The notes beneath the pieces were generated by a model. That model had not been told where the DNA came from. It did no database searches and worked only from the letters and a program-made list of their open reading frames with translations. From NCBI GenBank assembly GCA_963402885.1, contig OY727100.1, forward strand, positions 3,906,001-3,970,000: 64,000 nucleotides of DNA. Reading direction: 5' to 3'. The DNA is from Antedon bifida (taxonomy: Eukaryota > Echinodermata > Crinoidea > Comatulida > Antedonidae). Within the stretch, counting starts at the first letter, position 1. Every line of letters starts with the position of its first letter. Of this stretch, positions 28,401 through 39,333 are shown in pieces. The position numbers were made by a program, and so were the translations under genes.

Positions 28401-31400
28401 TCGAAATTTGGCCATTTTTCAAAAATTTCCCTACGGGGGACCATAGGAATTTTTTTGAAAAATGGCCAAAATTTCCAATTTTTAAAATTCTATAATTAGG
28501 CTATAATATTGCCATTTATGCACATATATTGTGTTAACATCATCTTATAGAGCCATAGTAACTAGTTATGTCAAAAAATAAAAGGGTTGAAATTTGGCCA
28601 TTTTTCGAAAATTTCCCTGCGGGGGACCATAGGAATTTTTTTTCGAAAATTGGCCAAAATTTTCAATTTTTAAAATTCTATAATTAGGCTATAATATTGC
28701 CATTTATGCACATATATTGTGTTAACATCATCCTATAGAGCTATAGTAACTAGTTTTGTCAAAAAATAAAATTGTCGAAAAATGGCAAAATTTTCCACTT
28801 TTAAAAATTAAATAATTATGCTATAATATTGCCATTTATGCACATATATTGTGTTAACATCCTCTTATAGAGCCATCGTAACTAGTTATGTCAAAAAATA
28901 AAAGGTTCTAAATTTGGTGATTTTTCGAAAATTTCTTTGCGGGGGACCATGGGATTTTTTTTTTAAATGGCAAAAATTTCCACTTTTTAAAATTAAGTAA
29001 TTATGCTATAATATTGCCATTTATGCACATTATATTGTGTTAACATCATCTTATAGAGCCATCGTAACTAGTTATGTCAAAAAATAAAAAGGTCGAAATT
29101 TGGCCATTTTTCGAAAATTTCCCTGTGGGGGACCATAGGAATTTTTTTGAAAAATGGCCAAAATTTCCAATTTTTTAAATTCTATAATTAGGCTATAATA
29201 TTGCCATTTATGCATATATATTGTGTTAACATCATCTTATACAGCCATAGTAACTAGTTATGTCAAAAAATAAAAGGGTTGAAATTTGGCCATTTTTGTG
29301 AAAATTTCCCTGGGGGGACCATGGGATTTTTTTTGAAAAATGACTAAAATTTCCACTTTTTAAAATTCAAAAATTATTCTATAATATTGCCATTTATACA
29401 CATATATTGTGCTAACATCATCTTATAGAGCCATAGCAACTACTTATGTAAAAAAATAAAGGGTCGAAAAATGGCAAAAATTTTCCACTTTTTAAAATTA
29501 AATAATTATGCTATAATATTGCCATTTATGCACATATATTGTGTTAACATCATGTTATAGAGCCATCGTAACTAGTTATGTCAGAAAATAAAAGGGTCGA
29601 AATTTGGCCATTTTTCAAAAATTTCCCATACGAATTTTTTTGAAAAATGGCCAAAATTTCCAATTTTTAAAATTCTATAATTAGGCTATAATATTGCCAT
29701 TCATGCACATATATTGTGTTAACATCATCTTATAGAGCCATAGTAACTAGTTATGTAAAAAAATAAAAGGGTTGAAATTTGGCCATTTTTCGAAAATTTC
29801 CCTGCGGGGACCATAGGAATTTTTTCGAAAAATGGCCAAAATTTCCAATTTTTAAAATTCTATAATTAGGCTATAATATTGCCATTTATGCACATATATT
29901 GTGTTAACATCATGTTATAGAGCCATCGTAACTGGTTATGTCAGAAAATAAAAGGGTCGAAATTTGGCCATTTTTCAAAAATTTCCCTACGGGGGACCAT
30001 AGGAATTTTTTTGAAAAATGGCCAAAATTTCCAATTTTTAAAATTCTATAATTAGGCTATAATATTGCCATTTATGCACAAATATTGTGTTAACATCATC
30101 TTATAGAGCTATAGTAACTAGTTTTGTCAAAAAATAAAATTGGCGAAAAATAGCAAAATTTTCCACTTTTTAAAATTAAATAATTATGCTATAATATTGC
30201 CATTTATGCACATATTTTGTGTTAACATCCTCTTATAGAGCCATCGTAACTAGTTATGTCAAAAAATAAAAGGTTCTAATTTTGGTGATTTTTCGAAAAT
30301 TTCCTTGCGTGGGACAATGGGATTTTTTTTTTTAAATGGCCAAAATTTCCAATTTTTTAAATTCTATAATTAGGCTATAATATTGCCATTTATGCACATA
30401 TATTGTGTTAACATCATCTTATACAGGCATAGTAACTAGTTATGTCAAAAAATAAAAGGGTTGAAATTTGGCCATTTTTCGAAAATTTCCCTGTGGGGGA
30501 CCATGGGATTTTTTTTGGAAAAATGACTAAAATTTCCACTTTTTAAAATTCAAAAATTATTCTATAATATTGCCATTTATACACATATATTGTGCTAACA
30601 TCATCTTATAGAGCCATAGCAACTACTTATGTAAAAAAATAAAGGGCCGAAAAATGGCAAAAATTTTCGACTTTTTAAAATTAAATAATTATGCTATAAT
30701 ATTGCCATTTATGCACATATATTGTGTTAACATCATGTTATAGAGCCATCATAACTAGTTATGTCAGAAAATAAAAGGGTCGAAATTTGGCCATTTTTCA
30801 AAAATTTCCCTACGGGGGACCATAGGAATTTTTTTGAAAAATGGCCAAAATTTCCAATTTTTAAAATTCTATAATTAGGCTATAATATTGCCATTTATGC
30901 ACATATATTGTGTTAACATCATCCTATAGAGCTATAGTAACTAGTTTTGTCAAAAAATAAAATTGTCGAAAAATGGCAAAATTTTCCACTTTTTAAAATT
31001 AAATAATTATGCTATAATATTGCCATTTATGCACATATATTGTGTTAACATCCTCTTATAGAGCCATCGTAACTAGTTATGTCAAAAAATAAAAAGGTCA
31101 AAATTTTGCCATTTTTCGGAAATTTCCCTGTGGGGGACCACAGGAATTGTTTCGAAAAATGACCAAAAATTCCACTTTTTAAAATTCAAAAATTATGCTA
31201 TAATATTGCCATTTATGCACATATATTGTGTTAACATCATCTTATAGAGCCATAGTAACTAGTTATGTCAAAAAATAAAAGGGTTGAAATTTGGCCATTT
31301 TTCGAAAATTTCCCTGCGGGGGACCATAGGAATTTTTTCGAAAAACGGCCAAAATTTCCAATTTTTAAAATTCAATAATTAGGCTATAATATTGCCATTT

Positions 31401-34400
31401 ATGCACATATATTGTGTTAACATCATCCTATAGAGCTATAGTAACTAGTATTGTCAAAAAATAAAATTGTCGAAAAATGGCAAAATTATCCACTTTTTAA
31501 AATTAAATAATTATGCTATAATATTGCCATTTATGCACATATATTGTGTTAACATCCTCTTATAGAGCCATCGTAACTAGTTATGTCAAAAAATAAAAAG
31601 GTCAAAATTTTGCCATTTTTCGGAAATTTCCCTGCGGGGGACCACAGGAATTGTTTCGAAAAATAACCAAAAATTCCACTTTTTAAAATTCAAAAATTAT
31701 GCTATAATATTGCCATTTATGCACATATATGGTGTTAACATCATCTTATAGAGCCATAGTAACTTGTGAAAAAATAAAAGTGTCGAAAAATGGCAAAATT
31801 GGCCACATTTTAAAATTAAATAATTATGCTATAATATTGCCATTTATGAAATATATTGTGTTAACATTATCTTATAGAGCCATCGTAACTAGTTATGTCA
31901 AAAAATAAAAGGGTCAAAATTTGGCCATTTTTCGAAAATTTCCCTGCGGGGGACCATAGGAATTTTTTCGAAAAATTACCAACATTTACACCTTTTAAAA
32001 TTCAATAATTAGGCTATAATATTGCCATTTATGTACATATATTGTGTTAACATCATCTTATACAGCCATAGTAACTAGTTATGTCAAAAAATAAAAGGGT
32101 TGAAATTTGGCCATTTTTGTGAAAATTTCCCTGGGGGGGTGGGGGACCATAGGATTTTTTCGAAAAATGGCTAAAATTTTCACTTTTTAAAATTCAAAAA
32201 TTATTCTATAATATTGCCATTAATGCACATATATTGTGCTAACATCATCTTATAGAGCCATAGCAACTACTTATGTCAAAAAATAAAGGGTCGAAAAATG
32301 GCAAAAATTTTCCATTTTTTAAAATAAAATAATTATGCTATAATATTGCCATTTATGCACATATATTGTGTTAACATCGTGTTATAGAGCCATCGTAACT
32401 AGTTATGTCAAAAAATAAAAGGGTCGAAATTTGGCCATTTTTCGAAAATTTCCGGTTCCCATAGGAATTTTTTTGAAAAATGGCCAAAATTTCCAATTTT
32501 TAAAATTCTATAAATAGGCTATAATATTGCTATTATGCACATATATTGTGTTAACATCATCTTATAGAGCCATAGTAACTAGTTATGTCAAAAAATAAAA
32601 GGGTTGAAATTTGGCCATTTTTGCGAAAATTTCCCTGAGGGGGGACCATAGGATTTTTTTCGAAAAATGACTAAAATTTCCAGTTTTTAAAATTCAAAAA
32701 TTATTCTATAACATTGCCATTTATGCACATATATTGTGCTAACATCATCTTATAGAGCCATAGCAACTACTTATGTCAAAAAATAAAGGGTCGAAAAATG
32801 GCCAAAATTTCCACTTTTTAAAATTCAAAAATTATGCTATAATATTGCCATTCATGCACATATATTGTGCTAACATCTTCTTATAGAGCCATAGTAACTA
32901 GTTATGTCAAAAAATAAAATGGTCGAAATTTGGCCATTCTTCGAAAATTTCCCTGCGGGTGACCATAGGAATTTCTTTTCGAAAATTTGCCAAAATTTCC
33001 AATTTTTAAAATTTGAAAATTATGCTATAATATTGCCATTTATAAACATATATTGTGCTAACATCTTCTTATAGAGCCATAGCAACTAGTAATGTCAAAA
33101 AATGGAAAAATTTTCCACCTTCTAAAATTAAATGATTATGCTATAATATTGCCATTTATGTACATATATTGTGTTTACAACATCTTATAGAGCCATCGTA
33201 ACTAGTTATGTTAAAAAATAAAGGTGTCGAAACTTGAACATTTTTCGAAAATTTCCCTGCGGTGGACCATAATTTCCACTTTTTCAAATTCAAAAATTAT
33301 GCTATAATATTGCCATTCATGCACATATATTTTGCTAACATCTTCTTATAGAGCCATAGTAACTAGTTATGTCAAAAAATAAAAGTGTCGAAATTTGGCA
33401 ATTTTTCGAAAATTTTCCTGCGGGGGACCCATAGGAATTTTTTTTTTAAATGGCAAAAATTTCCACTTTTTAAAATTAAGTAATTATGCTATAATATTTC
33501 CATTTATGCACATATATTGTGTTAACATCATCTTATAGAGCCATCGTAACTAGTTAAATCAAAAAATAAAAGGGTCGAAATTTGGCAAAATTGTCCACTT
33601 TTTAAAATTAAATAATTATGCTATAATATTGCCATTTATGCAAATATATTGTGTTAACATCATCTTATAGAGCCATCGTAACTAGTTAAATCAAAAAATA
33701 AAATGGTCGAAATTTGGCAAAATTGTCCACTTTTTAAAATTAAATAATTATGCTATAATATTGCCATTTATGCAAATATATTGTGTTAACATTATCTTAT
33801 AGAGCCATCGTAACTAGTTATGTCAAAAAATAAAAGGGTCAACATTAGCCCATTTTTCGAAAATTTCCCTGCGGGGGACTATAGGAATTTTTTCGAAAAA
33901 TGGCCAAAATGTTCAATTTTTTAAATTCTATAAGTAGGCTATAATATTGCCATTTATGCACATATATTGTGTTAACATCATCCTATAGAGCCATAGTAAC
34001 GAATTTTGTCAAAAAATAAAATTGTCGAAAAATGGAAAAATTTTCCGCTTTTTAAAATTAAATAATTATGCTATAATATTGCCATTTATGCACATATATT
34101 GTGTTAACATCATCTTATAGAGCCATCGTAACTAGTTATGTCAAAAAATAAAAAGGTCAAAATTTGGCCATTTTTCGAAAATTTCCCTGCGGGGGACCAT
34201 AGGAATTTTGTCGAAAAATGACCAAAAATTCCACTTTTTAAAATTCAAAAATTATGCTATAATATTGCCATTTATGCACATATATTGTGTTAACATCATC
34301 TTATAGAGCCATAGTAACTAGTTTTGTCACGTCAAAAAATAAAAGTGTCGAAAAATGGCAAAATTGTCCACTTTTTAAAATTAAATAATTATGCTATAAT

Positions 34401-34800
34401 ATTGCCATTTATGCAAATATATTGTGTTAACATTATCTTATAGAGCCATCGTAACTATTTATGTCAAAGAAAAAAAAAGGGTCAAAATTTGTCCATTTTT
34501 CGAAAAATTTCCCTGCGGGGACCATAGGAATTTTTTCGAAAAATTACCAAAATTTACACCTTTTAAAATTCAATAATTAGGCTATAATATTGCCATTTAT
34601 GCACATATATTGTGTTAACATAATCTTATAGAGCCATAGTAACTAGTTTTGTCACGTCAAAAAATAAAAGTGTCGAAAAATGGCAAAATTTTCCACTTTT
34701 TAAAATTAAATAATTATGCTACAATATTGCCATTTATGCAAATATATTGTGTTAACATTATCTTATAGAGCCATCGTAACTAGTTATGTCAAAAAATAAA
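22500..34800 (+). repeat. Satellite segment with interspersed short (about 132-bp) monomers
   Basis: In this part full monomers alternate with a shortened form reading ATAAAATTGTCGAAAAATGGCAAAATT. It lacks the left hairpin arm and the GC-rich loop. The short unit counts to about 132 bp. The missing piece lies between two TCGAAA words of the full monomer, and the short form retains one of them. Local multi-monomer repeats are visible, for example about 1010 bp between the AAAGGTTCTA markers at 27891 and 28901. Confidence 0.82.
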
Positions 34801-35206
34801 AGGGTCGAAATTTGGCCATTTTTCGGAAATTTCCCTGTGGGGGACCATAGGAATTTTTTCGAAAAATGGCCAAATTTTCCGCTTTTTAAAATTCAATAAT
34901 TATGCTATAATATTGCCATTTATGCACATGTGTTAACATCATCTTATAGAGCCATAGTAACTAGTTATGTTAAACAATTTAAGGGTCAAAATGTGGCCAT
35001 ATTTCGATAATTTCCCTGTGGGGGACGACAGGGATTTTTTTTCGAAAAATGTCCAAATTTTCCATATTTTAAAATTCAATAATTATGCTATAATATTGCA
35101 ATTTATGCACATATATTGTGTTGACATCATCTTATTGAGCCATCGTAACTAGTTATGTCAAAAAATAAAAGGATCGAAATTTGGCCATTTTTCGAAAATG
35201 TACCTG

Positions 35207-35521
35207 TATAATTCTTGCTTTCTATTTGTATATCTAAAATAACAAATCTACCATGTTCATCCCGACAATGTTATCTACAATCAAATCTTGGTTATGTTTA
35301 AACAATACGGCAATCCCTGCACTTTTTTTTTACCATGATTAAAACAGATTTTAGACCCCCACTCTTTCACCCAGTAATTTTCACAGTTTACGTCACTATG
35401 CGTTTCTTGTAGAAAAATGTTCCATAGCCATGAGAAGAGTTCTATCCTTTTGTTATTGTCTTAATCCCCGTACATTTAAGAAACACATATGAATATTGGT
35501 ATTATCATTGGTATTATTCAT
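35207..35521 (-). pseudogene. LINE ORF2 N-terminal endonuclease (APE) remnant
   Basis: From the ATG at 35521 the frame reads MNNTNDNTNIHMCFLNVRGLR. After a frameshift it continues NKRIELFSWLWNIFLQETH, then VKEWGSKICFNHG. A further shift gives GIAVLFKHNQDLIVDNIVG, and a last shift gives DEHGRFVILDIQIESK. The order NVRGL, QETH (35399-35410), G-A-V-F and D-GR is the standard start of an AP-like endonuclease in non-LTR retrotransposons. QETH carries the metal-binding glutamate. At least three frameshifts or stops are present and the domain is cut off after about 105 residues. Confidence 0.72.
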
Positions 35522-36000
35522 TATCTTGTATAAGGTTGATAAAGCTTCTAGATTTTAAATTGCAGAATTGACACAAAAAAAAGGTACATAATAAGCATTA
35601 CAAATACCAAACTGCCAAAAAAAACATAATAAAATCAGTTATAGTCGGGATCCGACCCGATAGTCCGGAACAAATGATCATTGTAATCCGGAGAAAAAAA
35701 AACCCGGCGTGCAAATCGCACCACCTGGTTTAAGAAAAAAAACTATACAATATGCAAAATAACCAGCTCTCCCCGGCATCTCGACGCCGTAAACAAAATG
35801 CCTCGCATTCTTATCTTTTCAAATCAATTAGAGCCAAGTATAAAAAAACAAAAAAAGAGAATATACCTTTGAACCTGTCCACCAGTAAAAGGGGCTCTCT
35901 TTTTTCCAATCCAACACTACTGTAGATATAGAAGTGAGTTCAATAAAATCATTAAAAAAAATTACGTACCTCCTAATGGTAATTTCGTCTTTGGCGTTAG

Positions 36001-36369
36001 TTATTTCTCCTGGTAAAACAAGTTATTTCTCCTTGTAAAGCGTTCCAAAACGTTTAATTCAATGGCCTGCCTGAACACATCGACTCTTAATGTTTTATTT
36101 TCTTCAGTTAATGTCTCAACTCTTTTCTTTAAATTATTAATAGCTTTGTCATATGAATCAATCCGGTTTCATTGATATTCTATTGCCTCTCCCAAATGTT
36201 TCTCTATACATTTTTGTCCTTCCATTACGGCAGTAAGTGTGTTCCGAGCTGACTGAACTCTTATCCGCGTCATGCGTGGTGTCCGGGAATGTTCGCCATA
36301 TTGCCGAATATCTTGGCCTAGGTTTTCTGTTTCATTTTCAACTATTTCTTCTGCCTTTTTGGGTGGCAT
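36001..36369 (-). pseudogene. LINE ORF1 remnant (coiled coil plus start of RNA-binding region)
   Basis: Reading from the ATG at 36369, the frame begins MPPKKAEEIVENETENLG. It passes an in-frame TGA after GEAIEYQ and continues in the same frame through DKAINNLKKRVETLTEEN to ERFTRRNNL. It then stops at TAA (36001-36003). The heptad-like Leu/Ile/Val spacing with many E/K/N fits an ORF1p coiled coil. The ERxxRRNNL-type motif is typical of the junction into the RRM of LINE ORF1 proteins. The RRM itself is missing. One premature stop and the truncated end make it non-functional. Confidence 0.62.
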
Positions 36370-36400
36370 TTTACTTCTATGCAATCTCGTAAATTTCCAG

Positions 36401-37404
36401 GAATTTTTTTGAAAAATGGCCAAAAATGTCCACTTTTTAAAATTCAATAATGCGACAATATTGCCATTTATGCACATATATTGTGTTAACATCATCTTAT
36501 AGAGCCATAGTAACTATTTATGTCAAAAAATAAAAGGGTCGAAATTTGGCCATTTTTCGAAAATTTTCCTGCGGGGTACTACAGGGATTTGTTTTCGAAA
36601 AATGGCCAAAATTTCCACTTTTTAAAATTCAATAATTATGCTATAATATTGCCATTTATGCACATATATTGTGTTAACATCATCTTATAGAGCCATAGTA
36701 ACTAGTTATGTCAAAAAATAAAAGGGTCGAAATTTTGCCATTTTTCGAAAATTTCCCTGAAGGGGACTACAGGGATTTTTTTCTCGAAAAATTGCCAAAA
36801 TTTCCACTTTTTAAAATTCAATAATTATGCTATAATATTGCCATTTATGTACATATATTGTGTTAACATCATCTTATAGAGTCATAGTAACTAGTTATGT
36901 CAACAAATAATAGGGTCGAAAAACTACAGGAATTTTTTGTCGAAAAATTGCCAAAATGTCCACTTGTTTTAATTCAATAATTATGCAATAATACAGTACT
37001 GCCATTTATGCACATATACTGTGTTAACATCATCCTATAGAGCCATAGTAACTAGTTATGTCAAAAAATAAAAGGTTTGAAATTTGGCCATTTTCGTAAA
37101 TTTCCCTGGACTACAGGAATTTTTTCGAAAAATTGCCAAAATTTCCACTTTTTAAAATTCAATAATTATGTGATAATATTGCCATTTATGCACATATATT
37201 GTGCTAACATCATCTTATAGAGCCATAGTAACTAGTTATGTCAAAAAATAAAAGGTTTGAAATTTGGCCATTTTCGTAAATTTCCCTGGACTACAGGAAT
37301 TTTTTCGAAAAATTGCCAAAATTTCCACTTTTTAAAATTCAATAATTATGTGATAATATTACCATTTATGCACATATATTGTGTTAACATCATCTTATAG
37401 AGCC
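36401..37404 (+). repeat. Distal satellite block beyond the LINE
   Basis: About five and a half monomers of the same 186-bp family in the same orientation. Here the GC-rich block is usually changed to forms such as GGGGACTACAGGGATTT. Two consecutive monomers near 37060-37330 are almost identical to each other. The array stops abruptly after ACATCATCTTATAGAGCC at about 37404. Monomers here are more diverged than in the core, as expected at an array edge. Confidence 0.92.
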
Positions 37405-37554
37405 TAGAATAAAAGGAGGGTCCCGTAATTTCACCTATTCTACACTGTATGCTGTATGTATACAGTATACTGGGTATACCATATGACACACAATATACAG
37501 AATTCAGCACTAGCAACATATTCTTCAGATCATAATCTTTTTCTGTAGAGGGAT

Positions 37555-37610
37555 TTTCTACTCTTTTATTTTTTGACATAAATGGTTACTATGTCTATAA
37601 GATGATAACG
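37555..37610 (-). repeat. Inverted satellite fragment at the array edge
   Basis: The reverse complement reads ATCATCTTATAGACATAG, then TAACCATTTATGTC, then AAAAAATAAAAGAG. That matches the monomer end and the next monomer start in inverted orientation. A short direct-orientation scrap (TTTGGTCATTTTTCGAAAAA, near 37651-37670) follows. About 150 bp of unrelated sequence, containing a GTATACAGTATAC palindrome, separates it from the end of the main array. Confidence 0.8.
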
Positions 37611-39333
37611 CAATATTATTGCATAATAATAGTATTTTGAAAAGTGCATATTTGGTCATTTTTCGAAAAAGATAATAACCCAATAATATGCGCATACTGT
37701 ATATAGTAATTTATTTAATGATAGTATTTATGTGGCATTACAAAGTTTGATGGACCTAAAATTATGATTTTGGTAGCCAGGTTGTTTTCGTACCAAACCG
37801 GAGGCGAAAAACGTGAATATATATATTTTGACTAGAAATGTATCTAAAACTGTGGGATCACACTCTACAATGGCAACCAATTATATGTGGAAACATGGCA
37901 TAACATAAATAATAATAAAACATTTTTTTTTAAATAAAAAAGTAGTGCATACATTGAAATTTAATTACTATGAAGAAGTAATACGATACAATGACAATGG
38001 GTAATAATTATTAACTATTTGATTAGATTCTGATCAGCTAATATGTACAAATATTTACAAATAATAATAATAATAATATTTATTCGGTCATCAATGTAAA
38101 AATAACCAGGAATGATTATTATGGCAAAACCCCTTCTTTTCTTTACTCTCTATAAACATTTCCGATATCCTGTATTGCACAGATGTCAACCAAACGTTTC
38201 AATTTTCCTACTATTCAAGATGTATTGTCTCCCAAGAACATGAAAAATGAAGATTAATTAAATCGGACTTTGAATATTTTATAGTTTTAATCAAGTTAAT
38301 CACTTGAATAGAAAAAAACCCGAAAAAATCATGTTTTCACTTATAAAATGACAAAATAAATGGTAAAATTCAACCAAAAATCCATCGACTGGTAGCCAAT
38401 TTCAAGACCATTTTTTGCTTTAAATTACATTCTTTTCAGGTAAATACATTTTTTTTCGATCCAATTTTTTTGTCAAAGTGGATAACTATTATGTTACATT
38501 AAAATGGAATATTAAAAAAAAAAATTTTAAGAATTATTTTTTCAGGGGACAATACATCTTTAACCTGTCATACTTCAATCTACCTAACAAATTAAACACA
38601 ATTATTTTCATGACCTTTTCCATAGAATACATGATCATACAATGCAACAGCTAATTTTTTTGGGTACAGTATTACATTTTGAATGCAAAGAGATTACATA
38701 AAACTTTCTAAATTATTTGTAAATTAATGGTATTAAAATATTGAATATAAACCAATTTTATGGCTCATTGAGAAGGGAAGCCAAACACTACTACAAAGGT
38801 CACACTAATAATTTTGCTTTGCCTAATACTACAATTAATAAAATAAGAATGTTAAAATATTATATATTCATAAATGTACTATGATTATGCATTATTAATG
38901 TATTAAAATAAGCCCTGTAACTGATATAAATTAACGCTAGTTGTATAGATCACATACTACACTGTACAGGTGTTATTTGCCAACACTAGATAGACTATCA
39001 CTATGCTGTATGTGGTGGTACTATCTAATTCAATTCAAACATACAGTATATTGTCTATTCTATAATATTAGTTCAAAGCAAATGTTCAGAAACTTATTAA
39101 CCAACCCTAATGTTCAATAGCTAGGCCTACTACTAGAAAATTATATATTATGTTACATTTTTTTACACCATTTTAAATTAATTTTTGATATAAGGAATAA
39201 CTGATATTGAAAGCTGATTTACTAACCATTGCTTAACATACTACGCGGTGATGTATACAATATAAAAACTTGCACTAATTAAGTATGACACCCACAAATA
39301 TAGATAGTGTAAATTGTTAATGTGTAATAAAAT
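37611..39333. other. Gene-poor 3' flank of ANLN
   Basis: AT-rich sequence between the satellite edge and the ANLN stop codon, with no coding potential on either strand. It probably includes the ANLN 3' UTR. The only clear minus-strand AATAAA is TTTATT at 38079-38084, about 1250 nt past the stop and next to an (AAT)n run, so it is a weak polyadenylation candidate. One dispersed repeat (38216-38575) is annotated separately. Confidence 0.5.
38216..38575 (+). mobile_element. Short TIR element (MITE-like), copy 1
   Basis: The ends read AAGATGTATTGTCTCCC on the left and GGGGACAATACATCTTTAA on the right, giving an inverted repeat of about 16 bp with one mismatch. The interior shares a series of words with a second copy at 54060-54355 in the opposite orientation. 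Shared words include CACTTATAAAA, TTCAGGTAAATA and ATAACTATTATG, and CGACTGGTAGCCAATTT in this copy corresponds to TTGGCTGGCAGCCAATTT in the other. No open frame. A non-autonomous DNA transposon fits; superfamily unknown. Confidence 0.62.

Larger units (their letters stand above)
1..35206 (+). repeat. Satellite array, about 186-bp monomer, head-to-tail
   Basis: The whole segment is a tandem array with one orientation. The full monomer is about 186 bp, counted from one ATGTCAAAAAATAAAAGGG block to the next. Recurrent landmarks in order are GGGTCGAAATTTGGCC, TTTTTCGAAAA, CTGCGGGGGACCATAGG, TTTTTTCGAAAAATGG, TATGCTATAATATTGCC, CATATATTGTG, ACATCATCTTATAGAGCC and GTAACTAGTT. At this period the segment holds roughly 190-200 monomers, counting short variants. 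Monomers differ by scattered substitutions and small indels. No protein-coding gene lies inside; the short open frames are by-products of AT-rich sequence. The array runs off the left edge, so its true length is unknown. A centromeric or heterochromatic role is possible but not shown here. Confidence 0.97.
35207..36400 (-). mobile_element. Decayed APE-type LINE fragment inserted in the satellite
   Basis: A non-satellite segment interrupts the array between a monomer broken after CCTG and a monomer resuming near AATTTCC-AGGAATTT. On the minus strand, 5' to 3', it holds a non-LTR retrotransposon ORF1 remnant and then the beginning of an ORF2 endonuclease. The rest of ORF2, the reverse transcriptase and the 3' end are absent. 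LINE copies are normally truncated at the 5' end, so a retained 5' half without a 3' half suggests a later deletion or recombination with the surrounding array. No convincing target-site duplication was found. Clade is not assigned; an L1/Tx1-like element with an ORF1 coiled coil fits. Confidence 0.72.

Noticed and set aside
1-35206. CENP-B box in the satellite monomer
   Set aside because: TTCG and CGGG words occur, but spacing does not match NTTCGNNNNANNCGGGN in the common monomer forms.
1-35206. CRISPR-like array or bacterial promoter words (TATAATATTG)
   Set aside because: Units are contiguous monomers without unique spacers, and the region is eukaryotic. TATAAT words are a consequence of AT-rich repeats.
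36169-36495. Frame of 108 codons starting in satellite and running into the LINE
   Set aside because: The first part is reversed satellite. Only the part from the ATG at 36369 is LINE ORF1.
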